Below are positions 18,476-26,448 of a stretch of DNA of 32,857 nucleotides, piece by piece. A model generated the notes under the pieces. The model made no database searches, was not told the DNA's origin, and saw nothing but the letters and a program-made list of their open reading frames with translations. The position numbers were made by a program, and so were the translations under genes. Source of the stretch: Bacteroidia bacterium (GTDB lineage: Bacteria; Bacteroidota; Bacteroidia; NS11-12g; UBA9320). Each line of letters begins with the position of its first letter. Positions within the stretch are counted from its first letter, which is position 1. The stretch lies in NCBI GenBank assembly GCA_016779945.1, contig JADHMR010000012.1, forward strand, positions 1 to 32,857. The letters run 5' to 3'.

Positions 18476-19765
18476 TTAAAAATCAGATAATAATCCTTTT
18501 GCATCTGCAAGAGTCCATCCAACAAACTCAGATTTATCAGCACCCCCATCTTTGGCAGTTACTAATTTATTACCTGAAGAAACAAACTTATCATCTGAAG
18601 CAGCAGCATCAGCACCGTCAGCTTTATCAGCGAAGATATCTTCTACAGAAGACCAAGTAGTTGTATTTCCGTCTGGCTCGCCATCTTCGTCTAATGTCCA
18701 TGCAGTAGAGTTGAAAGAATTGTTAGTAATGTTGAGAGCTCCTGAAGAAAAGTTAGAAGACACAACTGGCTCATCCAATTCAACATCAGCATTTTGATTG
18801 AATCCAAAGAAGTAAAGACCGTCAACAGTTCCTCTAGCTTTTGATCTGAAATCAGCAAACTCACCTTGAACTGGACTTCCCATCAATGAACCATTCTTTA
18901 GTGTGAAAGAACCTTCAGAGTTTTCAGAACCTTCAGGTCCGTCAATTTCTAAACCGTGGTCAGAACTTGCTCCACCTATGTAAATGAAGTTATCAATAGT
19001 ACCAGCATAAGCCTGATCGATGTCGTAAGCGTCATCTCCTTGATAGATAACTATTGCATCGTCAATGTTTACTGTTCCACCAAAGCATTCGATACCATCA
19101 TCAACATTAGCTACTACTTCTACGTGGTGGATAGTAGTACCTGTACCAACACCACCAAGAGTTAAACCATTGATCTCATTACCTTCACCGATTAAAGTAC
19201 CTCCGTGACGGATAGAAACGTAAGTAATTGTACCTGAGTTATCAGCAGCGTCAGGACCACCGTAGTTTCCTTCAACAACATCAGCTGGAATTCCTTCAAT
19301 CTGCTCTGTAGCTCCTGTTTTTGGAGAAGTTGGTGCATTACCTAACACGATAAGACCACCCCAGAAACCAGTTGCAGTAGCAGGATCTAAATTTGCTCCA
19401 AATTTCTCTCCTAATGCGATTTCATCAGCAATTGAAGTAAAGATAATTGGATTTTCTGCAGTTCCTGCAGCATTAATTTTTGCTCCTCTTGCTATTACTA
19501 GTGATGAAGCATTTGCACCTGTTCCAGCTTCGCCTTTAACGATTGTTCCAGGTTGGATTGTTAATGTTACCCCACTTTTTACTATAACTCTTTCTTTAAG
19601 GATGTGAAACTTATCAGAAGACCAAGTTTCATCTGCAGTAATAAATCCTGCGTGCTCAACTGAATTTGAAGGAGCCTCAACTGTAATAGTTTGAGTTTCG
19701 TTATCATCACATGCAGTAAAGAAGAAGAATGATAGAATTAAATAATAAAATAATGTTTTTTTCAT
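18476..19765 (-). CDS. Putative lipoprotein with right-handed beta-helix-like repeats
   Basis: Lipobox-like N-terminus FFFFTACDDN; repeats such as VTLTIQPGTIVKGEAG..SSLVIARGAKINAAGTAENPIIFTS and LTLGGVGTGTTIHHVEVVANVDDGIECFGGTVNIDDAIVIYQGDDAYD. Confidence 0.75.
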   Translation of the reverse strand: MKKTLFYYLILSFFFFTACDDNETQTITVEAPSNSVEHAGFITADETWSSDKFHILKERVIVKSGVTLTIQPGTIVKGEAGTGANASSLVIARGAKINAAGTAENPIIFTSIADEIALGEKFGANLDPATATGFWGGLIVLGNAPTSPKTGATEQIEGIPADVVEGNYGGPDAADNSGTITYVSIRHGGTLIGEGNEINGLTLGGVGTGTTIHHVEVVANVDDGIECFGGTVNIDDAIVIYQGDDAYDIDQAYAGTIDNFIYIGGASSDHGLEIDGPEGSENSEGSFTLKNGSLMGSPVQGEFADFRSKARGTVDGLYFFGFNQNADVELDEPVVSSNFSSGALNITNNSFNSTAWTLDEDGEPDGNTTTWSSVEDIFADKADGADAAASDDKFVSSGNKLVTAKDGGADKSEFVGWTLADAKGLLSDF

Positions 19766-19793
19766 TTCGTATAAATTTTAATAGTTTGTTAGG

Positions 19794-19828
19794 GCAATGT
19801 TGGACTCGTTATATTATCCTTTTGTTAA
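19794..19828 (-). promoter_or_regulatory. Putative operator of the lipoprotein gene, same composite motif as at 18317-18351
   Basis: Minus strand TTAACA-N4-GATAA-N12-AACATTGC with identical internal spacings. Confidence 0.5.
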
Positions 19829-19856
19829 CTAAAATTTATTAAATCTACAACATTGC
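19794..19856. repeat. 9-bp perfect inverted repeat GCAATGTTG / CAACATTGC, 45-nt spacer
   Basis: GCAATGTTG at 19794-19802 and CAACATTGC at 19848-19856. Confidence 0.6.
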
Positions 19857-19861
19857 TTTTT

Positions 19862-20692
19862 TTAGTACTTTTTAATTTGATCAAATAAACGGACGCACTC
19901 AACGGCCTCTTTGACATCATGGACCCGCAATATATTAGCTCCATTATTAAGTGAAAAAGCATGTAAAAAAGTAGAACCATTTAAAGCGTCTTGTACCGTT
20001 ATACCTAATGTTTTATAAATCATACTTTTTCGGGACACACCTATCAATAGTGGTACATTTAAACTCTTAAATTCATTTAGGTGATTCAATAGTTTATAAT
20101 TATGAGTTGTTGTCTTTCCAAAACCAAACCCAGGATCAACAATAACATCCTCGATTCCTGCAGATCTACATTTATGAATTACATCTTCTAAATATGAGTA
20201 GACTTCTTGTAAAACATCAAAGTAGTTTGGATTATCCTGCATAATTGATGGTTTACCTTGTTTGTGCATAGCTATGAATGGTACTTTATGTCGAGCAACA
20301 GTCGGAATCATATTTACATCATCACTACCAGCACTGATATCATTTATGATAGATGCTCCAACTTTAATAGACTCATCTGCAACCCTACTTCTAAATGTAT
20401 CTATTGAAATGGGGATGTCGGTTTCTTGAGATAATCGCTCTACAAGGGGTATCACACGATCTAATTCTTCGTCTTCTGAAATATTTTTTGCACCTGGTCG
20501 TGAACTATACCCCCCAATATCAATAATACTAGCTCCCTCATCAATCATTTTAATAGCCTTATGAACTGCATCATCAGTATGAATATACTTGCCCCCATCT
20601 GAAAATGAATCGGGTGTTACATTTAATATACCCATTACAATTGGTGATGAAACATCTAATTTTTTTCCGTTTATGTTGATGGTTCGCTTCAT
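19862..20692 (-). CDS. folP: Dihydropteroate synthase
   Basis: PIVMGILNVTPDSFSDGGKY, GASIIDIGGYSSRPGA, VDPGFGFGKT, GVSRKSMI. Confidence 0.96.
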   Translation of the reverse strand: MKRTININGKKLDVSSPIVMGILNVTPDSFSDGGKYIHTDDAVHKAIKMIDEGASIIDIGGYSSRPGAKNISEDEELDRVIPLVERLSQETDIPISIDTFRSRVADESIKVGASIINDISAGSDDVNMIPTVARHKVPFIAMHKQGKPSIMQDNPNYFDVLQEVYSYLEDVIHKCRSAGIEDVIVDPGFGFGKTTTHNYKLLNHLNEFKSLNVPLLIGVSRKSMIYKTLGITVQDALNGSTFLHAFSLNNGANILRVHDVKEAVECVRLFDQIKKY

Positions 20693-20736
20693 TTTGAAAT
20701 CAATGTAGTATAAATTCGCAACAAATTAATATCATT

Positions 20737-21285
20737 TTGAATTCAGACACCGCTTTACTTTTTGACAAATCTATTGCTAAATGCAGAGATATATTCAAAA
20801 AAAAGACTTTCGATTATGGAACTGCATGGCGAGTTCTAAGACCTATTTCTATTACTGACCAAATTTTCATTAAAGCTCAACGCATAAGAAGCATTGAAGA
20901 AAAACAAGAAAATAAAGTTGGTGAAAGTATCGAAAATGAATTCATAGGTATAATCAACTATTGTATTATAGCTCTGATACAAATTGAACTTAACGCTGAT
21001 GAGGACATGGAAATGGATCCTGAAAAAGTGCTAACTCTTTTTGATAAGAAAGCAACCTTGTGCAAAGAATTGATGATTGTGAAAAATCACGATTATGGTG
21101 AAGCATGGAGAGATATGCGTGTAAGTACATATACTGATCTCATTTTAATGAAGATTTTGAGAACAAAACAAATCGAAAACAAGGGAGGTAAAACACTTAT
21201 ATCTGAAGGAATTGACGCCAATTTTAGTGATATGCTTAACTATTCTATTTTTGCTTTGATAAGAATAAACAACTTCTATCAATAA
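20737..21285 (+). CDS. DUF1599 domain-containing protein (two tandem copies, TTG start)
   Basis: Two related segments: CRDIFKKKTFDYGTAWRVLRPISITDQIFIKAQRIRSIE and CKELMIVKNHDYGEAWRDMRVSTYTDLILMKILRTKQIE. Confidence 0.8.
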   Translation: MNSDTALLFDKSIAKCRDIFKKKTFDYGTAWRVLRPISITDQIFIKAQRIRSIEEKQENKVGESIENEFIGIINYCIIALIQIELNADEDMEMDPEKVLTLFDKKATLCKELMIVKNHDYGEAWRDMRVSTYTDLILMKILRTKQIENKGGKTLISEGIDANFSDMLNYSIFALIRINNFYQ

Positions 21286-21287
21286 TC

Positions 21288-22781
21288 ATGAAGTATTTAG
21301 CTAATTTTTTACGAATTTGTGTTGGTTTATTATTCATTTTTTCTGGACTAATAAAATCGAACGATCCCACAGGGTTTAGTTACAAATTAGACGAATACTT
21401 TTCTGTTTTTTCAGCTGATTTAGAGCCTTCACAAGATAGTTTAATTATCTGTTTTAATCATCAGAATCAAATAGATACCTTCTCCTATACTATAAACCCA
21501 AATCAGCAAAAAATCGATATTGTTGTTGATCAATCACCGTGGATTAATAACACATCTGATGAATCTATTTTTGAGCGTGAACTTACTTTTAATTTAAATA
21601 ATCAAGAGATTTATCGTTCAAATACTACATCATTTGATACCCTTAGGTATATCAGCAAATTAAGCTATGAGATTTCCAATAAATTAATTGGACAAAAAAA
21701 TATAGGTAATCTAAAAGCCATTGATACAATCGACATTACATCGCATATCATTCCAAATCCAATTTATGTAGATTTTTTTCAAAAACTACGATCGTTTACC
21801 ATACCTTTAGCAATGGGCATTTGTGTGCTTGAAGTTTTGTTGGGAGTTGCTTTGATTTTGGGTTGGGCACCTCGACTTATTCTATCAAGTATTTTTATTC
21901 TTACTCTATTTTTTACATTTTTAACATGGTATAGTGCCTATTTTAATAAAGTTACAGATTGTGGATGTTTTGGTGATGCCATAAAACTTACACCATGGGA
22001 AAGTTTCTATAAGGATGTAATTCTTGGGAGTGCAACCCTATTAATTGGTCTAGGTATTAAGCATATTAAACCTGTTTTTAGCACACCATTCTCTGTAAAA
22101 ATACTGACAATATCTTTAATCTTATCCGTTGGTTTTTCTATCTATTGCTGGCATTATTTACCGGTTAAAAATTTCCTTAAATTCAAAAAAGGAAATGATA
22201 TTTTTCAATTAGCAAATGTACCTGACAATGCTCCCTCCGATGTGTACGAAAATATTTTCATTTATGCCAAGGATGGGATCAATGAAGAATTTACAATTGA
22301 TGATATCAGCCAAAGAAATTTAAAAGAGGAAGGATATGTATTTGTTGATCGAATCGATAAGTTAATTAGTAAAGGTTTTGAACCTGAAATTCATGATTTC
22401 AAAATCATGGATGTAGATCAAACCAATGACTATATAGATGACTTTTATTCTGATTCTGGATTTAAACTATTAATTGTTTTTAATGATATTGAAAAGTCTG
22501 ACAATGAATCGATTGATGAACTTAAAAGCATCATTCGTTTTTGTAACGAGAATCAAATTACAATCTATCCTCTGACTGCTAGTAAAACCCAAAATGTTGA
22601 AGAATTTTCAAAAAAACACAATCTTAACATTCCTTTTTATTACGGTGATAAGACCAACCTAAAATCTATCATCCGAAGTAATCCCGGTTTGGTTTTACTT
22701 CAAAAGAATGTGGTTATTGAGAATTGGCCAAGCACTCGTCTTCCGTCAGAAAAACAACTTAGTAAACTAACAATTCAATGA
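21288..22781 (+). CDS. DoxX/MauE-like membrane protein with C-terminal soluble (thioredoxin-like?) domain
   Basis: LRICVGLLFIFSGLIKSNDPTGFSYKLDEYF, later TM segments and TDCGCFGDAIKLTPWESFYKDVIL motif. Confidence 0.75.
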   Translation: MKYLANFLRICVGLLFIFSGLIKSNDPTGFSYKLDEYFSVFSADLEPSQDSLIICFNHQNQIDTFSYTINPNQQKIDIVVDQSPWINNTSDESIFERELTFNLNNQEIYRSNTTSFDTLRYISKLSYEISNKLIGQKNIGNLKAIDTIDITSHIIPNPIYVDFFQKLRSFTIPLAMGICVLEVLLGVALILGWAPRLILSSIFILTLFFTFLTWYSAYFNKVTDCGCFGDAIKLTPWESFYKDVILGSATLLIGLGIKHIKPVFSTPFSVKILTISLILSVGFSIYCWHYLPVKNFLKFKKGNDIFQLANVPDNAPSDVYENIFIYAKDGINEEFTIDDISQRNLKEEGYVFVDRIDKLISKGFEPEIHDFKIMDVDQTNDYIDDFYSDSGFKLLIVFNDIEKSDNESIDELKSIIRFCNENQITIYPLTASKTQNVEEFSKKHNLNIPFYYGDKTNLKSIIRSNPGLVLLQKNVVIENWPSTRLPSEKQLSKLTIQ

Positions 22782-23833
22782 TCCAATTCATTTTAAAAAG
22801 GATATTGAGTGGTTTTTTCATTTTATTCAGTGTAGTGACTGTAGTATTTTTCCTTTTTAAATTTTCTTTTCCTAATCCAGAAAAAATGGCAGTTGGTCAA
22901 CGAACTGATTTGGCAACTCAAGAATCTATAAAAAAAGAATTTGGTCTTGACAAATCTACCTTTACTCAATATTTGCTTTTTCTAAATGACTTATCCCCTA
23001 TCTCGTTCCATTCATCAAGTGATGAATTGACAAAAAAATATAACCCATTACTTCAAATTTCACTGTCAAATCGTGTTCTATTAATTAAAGGACCATTTCT
23101 CAGAAAATCATTTCAATCACGAATAAAAACAACGACATTAATAAGAGAATCATTCAAAGGCACTTTTATACTGGCTCTCGTTTCCATTTTATTTGCTGTC
23201 ATTTTTGGAGTGATGTTGGGTATATTTTCTGCGATTAAAGTCAATTCTACACTGGACCAAATTATTGTTTTTGTTAGTACACTTGGAATTTCGGTACCCT
23301 CGTTCTTTTCTGCTATTATTTTGGCTTGGCTTTTTGGTTTTTTACTTCACGACTACACCGGATTATTTATGACAGGGAGTTGGACAGATATCGATCCATT
23401 TACCGGAGAATATTACCAATGGAAAAATCTTATTTTACCTGCAATTGCGTTAGGTGTTAGGCCGCTTTCAATATTTACACTACTCACACGGAGTTCTATG
23501 TTCGAAACATTAAATAAAGATTTCATCAAAACAGCAAAATCTAAAGGAATTAGTCGATCGAACATACTAATTAAACACGCACTTCCAAATGCACTAAATC
23601 CAGTAATAACAGCAATCAGTGGTTGGTTTGCATCACTACTTGCTGGAGCATTTTTTGTAGAATATATCTTTAATTGGAGAGGATTAGGAAAATTAACGAT
23701 TGAAGCTTTAGAGATGAACGATCTGCCAGTGGTAATGGGGTCAATTTTATTTATAGGTTTTATATTTATAATCACGAATATTATTGTTGATATACTCTAT
23801 GTCAAACTTGATCCAAGAATTAAATTAAGCTGA
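22778..23833 (+). CDS. ABC transporter permease, DppB/OppB-like
   Basis: N-terminal FILKRILSGFFILFSVVTVVFFLF and EAA-loop region KDFIKTAKSKGISRSNILIKHALPNALNPVIT. Confidence 0.9.
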   Translation: MIQFILKRILSGFFILFSVVTVVFFLFKFSFPNPEKMAVGQRTDLATQESIKKEFGLDKSTFTQYLLFLNDLSPISFHSSSDELTKKYNPLLQISLSNRVLLIKGPFLRKSFQSRIKTTTLIRESFKGTFILALVSILFAVIFGVMLGIFSAIKVNSTLDQIIVFVSTLGISVPSFFSAIILAWLFGFLLHDYTGLFMTGSWTDIDPFTGEYYQWKNLILPAIALGVRPLSIFTLLTRSSMFETLNKDFIKTAKSKGISRSNILIKHALPNALNPVITAISGWFASLLAGAFFVEYIFNWRGLGKLTIEALEMNDLPVVMGSILFIGFIFIITNIIVDILYVKLDPRIKLS

Positions 23834-24336
23834 TGCATATTTTCCTAACAGGTTTCATGGGTGTTGGAAAAACCACAATTGGGCTTCAGTTGTCTGAAAT
23901 TCTTGGATTAGACTTTTATGATATTGATCAAGAAATAACTAACCAAACAGGAAAATCAATTACTGAACTTTTTGAGAAAAATGGTGAAGAATATTTTAGA
24001 GTAATAGAAAAAGACACTTTAATTAATCTTAATGCAAAGAAGAATTTATCTGTAATTGCCCTTGGTGGTGGCACCCTAACTGATCAAGAAAATAGGAATT
24101 TGGTACTCCAAAATAACCTATGTATATACTTATTCAAATCATGGGAGGAAATTGAAGAAAGCCTCCCAAAACTGAAAAATAGACCACTTATCAATCAAAA
24201 TTCAATAGCAGAATTGAGAGCTATTTTCAATAAAAGAAGCTCATATTACGAACTATCACAGCTTAAGATGCCTATAAATACTGTGTTTAAGCCCCAAAAA
24301 CTGGCAAATTATTTGAAATTATTAACAAATAGGTAA
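23833..24336 (+). CDS. aroK: Shikimate kinase
   Basis: [53 protein letters not shown]. Confidence 0.95.
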   Translation: MHIFLTGFMGVGKTTIGLQLSEILGLDFYDIDQEITNQTGKSITELFEKNGEEYFRVIEKDTLINLNAKKNLSVIALGGGTLTDQENRNLVLQNNLCIYLFKSWEEIEESLPKLKNRPLINQNSIAELRAIFNKRSSYYELSQLKMPINTVFKPQKLANYLKLLTNR

Positions 24337-24342
24337 CAGTCC

Positions 24343-24374
24343 TTGTATCCATGCGGTTCTTCATGTTAACATTG
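24343..24374 (+). promoter_or_regulatory. Possible promoter of HU gene: TTG - N21 - TAACATTG
   Basis: TTG 24343-24345, TAACATTG 24367-24374 (one mismatch to TAnnTTTG); same N21 spacing as clpC. Confidence 0.35.
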
Positions 24375-24404
24375 GAGAATAATAATTATTTAAACAATAA
24401 CAAA

Positions 24405-24677
24405 ATGAACAAATCAGATTTAATCTCAGCTATGGCTGATTCAGCTGGTATCTCAAAAGCACAGGCTGGTGAGGCACTAAACGCATTTATGGATTCTACT
24501 TCTTCTGCACTTAAAAAAGGAGAGAAACTTATCCTTGTTGGATTCGGAACTTTCTCAGTAAGTAAAAGAGCTGCTAGAACTGGTAGAAACCCAAGAACTG
24601 GAAAAGAAATTCAAATCGCTGCTAAGAATGTTGTAAAATTCAAAGCAGGTTCTGGACTTTCTGATAAAGTTAACTAA
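24405..24677 (+). CDS. HU family DNA-binding protein
   Basis: [28 protein letters not shown]...[37 protein letters not shown]. Start at ATG 24405, not 24351. Confidence 0.93.
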   Translation: MNKSDLISAMADSAGISKAQAGEALNAFMDSTSSALKKGEKLILVGFGTFSVSKRAARTGRNPRTGKEIQIAAKNVVKFKAGSGLSDKVN

Positions 24678-24698
24678 AATTTACATTGTAAATATTAG

Positions 24699-24732
24699 AA
24701 GCCTCTGTAGGATCCTGCAGAGGCTTTTTTTT
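24699..24732 (+). terminator. Rho-independent terminator after HU gene
   Basis: AAGCCTCTGTAGGATCCTGCAGAGGCTTTTTTTT near-palindrome plus T run. Confidence 0.9.
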
Positions 24733-24832
24733 GCAATAATTGAAACTCTGAATATACCTTGTTAAATCCTATCTTCGCATAATCAAAAAATCATTCCTTA
24801 AACATATTGCACAAACCTCTCCGAATCCTCCA

Positions 24833-25954
24833 ATGTATGAATTTGTTAGGAGTGAAGGAATTTATCTTTATGATAAAAATGGAAAATCATACATCGATTT
24901 AATAAGCGGAATAGCAGTAAATAATGTCGGACATTGCAACCCGGATGTCATAGCAGCTATTAAGAATCAGGTTGACAAATACAGCCACCAGATGGTATAT
25001 GGTGAGTATGTTGTTCACCCTCAAATAGAATTAGCCAAAACTGTGGCGAAATACCTTCCCTCAAACCTGCAATCCTTTTACTTTTTAAATAGCGGAAGTG
25101 AAGCAATCGAGGGAGCTATGAAACTAGTCAAAAAATATACAGGTAGATCAAAAATAGTAGCTATGAGAAATGCTTATCACGGAAGTTCTAGTGGTTCATT
25201 AAGCATGATGAGTGATGAATATTATTCGGGATCATTTAAGCCGTTACTCCCAAATATTTTTTTCATGGATTACAATGACTTGAACACCCTAGATATTATT
25301 GATGAAGCAACTGCCGCAGTATTTATAGAACCCATTCAAGCTGAAATTGGGTATTTGCCTGCTACACAAGAATTCCTGAATGCCCTGCGAGAAAAATGCA
25401 ATGAAACCGGAACATTATTAGTCTTTGACGAAATTCAAACGGGAATCGGTAGAACAGGAAAATTATTTGCTTTCGAACATTATAATGTTGTCCCTGATAT
25501 ACTTGTGAGTGCAAAAGCGTTAGGGGGTGGTATGCCAATAGGAGCATTTATCAGTTCCCGTGAAATCATGAAAAGCATTGAGGACAATCCAATCTTGGGT
25601 CATATCACTACATTTGGCGGACACCCTGTTTCTTGTGCTGCTGGAAATGCAGCAGTAAAGTATATCTTTAAAAAACAACTATTGGATAGTGTTCAAGAGA
25701 AAGAAGATTTATTTAGGGCTTTACTTGTTCATCCAAAAATTAAAAAAATAAGTGGTAAAGGCCTTATGTTATCCATCGAGCTTGATAGTTTTAAGGAAGT
25801 AGAACGAACCATGAAACGATGCATAGACAGAGGTGTTATCATTGACTGGTTCCTCTATAACACTAATTGTCTTCGTATATCCCCACCCTTGATTATTTCC
25901 AAATCAGAGATTCATGAGGTTTGTAAGATTGTTTTACAATCGTTAGATGAATAA
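24833..25954 (+). CDS. Class III (PLP-dependent) aminotransferase; true start probably upstream
   Basis: FYFLNSGSEAIEGAMKLVKK, NAYHGSSSGSLSMM, VFDEIQTGIGRTGKLFAFEH, SAKALGGGMPIGAF. In-frame upstream sequence FLKHIAQTSPNPP looks coding. Confidence 0.92.
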   Translation: MYEFVRSEGIYLYDKNGKSYIDLISGIAVNNVGHCNPDVIAAIKNQVDKYSHQMVYGEYVVHPQIELAKTVAKYLPSNLQSFYFLNSGSEAIEGAMKLVKKYTGRSKIVAMRNAYHGSSSGSLSMMSDEYYSGSFKPLLPNIFFMDYNDLNTLDIIDEATAAVFIEPIQAEIGYLPATQEFLNALREKCNETGTLLVFDEIQTGIGRTGKLFAFEHYNVVPDILVSAKALGGGMPIGAFISSREIMKSIEDNPILGHITTFGGHPVSCAAGNAAVKYIFKKQLLDSVQEKEDLFRALLVHPKIKKISGKGLMLSIELDSFKEVERTMKRCIDRGVIIDWFLYNTNCLRISPPLIISKSEIHEVCKIVLQSLDE

Positions 25955-25957
25955 ATT

Positions 25958-26125
25958 TTAGCTTTCTAGAGCTTCAATTTGTTTCAAAATAGCGTCAGCT
26001 TCGGCTGCTTTGGCATCAGAGGCTGTTCTGTTAATTGTACTTAACTTAAATGATTCTTTGAGAAGTTTTTCGTAAGTCTCTTCCAATTGTTCTTTTTGAG
26101 TTTTTTTCTTAAATAGACCAAACAT
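25958..26125 (-). CDS. Small 55-aa charged protein, similar to Bacteroidetes Lacal_2735-type small proteins
   Basis: Minus-strand translation MFGLFKKKTQKEQLEETYEKLLKESFKLSTINRTASDAKAAEADAILKQIEALES*; below the ORF-track length cutoff. Confidence 0.8.
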   Translation of the reverse strand: MFGLFKKKTQKEQLEETYEKLLKESFKLSTINRTASDAKAAEADAILKQIEALES

Positions 26126-26178
26126 ATTAATAAAACATACGAGAAATTAAATAGTTCATACAGCGTGTAAAGCTGGAC

Positions 26179-26343
26179 TTATTTTCCCCATAGACCTTCT
26201 TGTCTCCCTTTTTTCTTTTTTGCTGACTTTGGGTTATAACCTTCCATATCATCCTGAAGTGCAGCACAATGCTTTGCTTTACATGAAGATACCGATAAAA
26301 TAATCACAGAAATAAATAAGATATACAGAACAGTCAATTTCAT
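26179..26343 (-). CDS. Small 54-aa putative lipoprotein
   Basis: Minus-strand translation MKLTVLYILFISVIILSVSSCKAKHCAALQDDMEGYNPKSAKKKKGRQEGLWGK*, lipobox SVSSC. Confidence 0.7.
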   Translation of the reverse strand: MKLTVLYILFISVIILSVSSCKAKHCAALQDDMEGYNPKSAKKKKGRQEGLWGK

Positions 26344-26384
26344 TATTCAAATAACAAAGAATTACCTTACAAATTCAAAAAAAC

Positions 26385-26413
26385 TTGCTAAAAACAATAA
26401 GGTACTATATTTG
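26385..26413 (+). promoter_or_regulatory. Bacteroidetes sigma-A-type promoter of TonB receptor
   Basis: TTG (26385-26387) - N18 - TATATTTG (26406-26413); GTG start at 26449. Confidence 0.6.
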
Positions 26414-26448
26414 AATATGAAAGACTAAAACGATCAGACAGTCATAAA

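Noticed and set aside
18552-19165. Plus-strand ORFs antisense to the beta-helix lipoprotein
   Set aside because: Low-complexity antisense translations of a repetitive protein; not credible genes.
11489-22042. 16-nt identical string GGAGTGCAACCCTATT near 11490 and near 22027
   Set aside because: A single 16-mer match is plausible by chance in a 33-kb window; the second copy is inside the DoxX-like coding sequence and no extension or third copy was seen.
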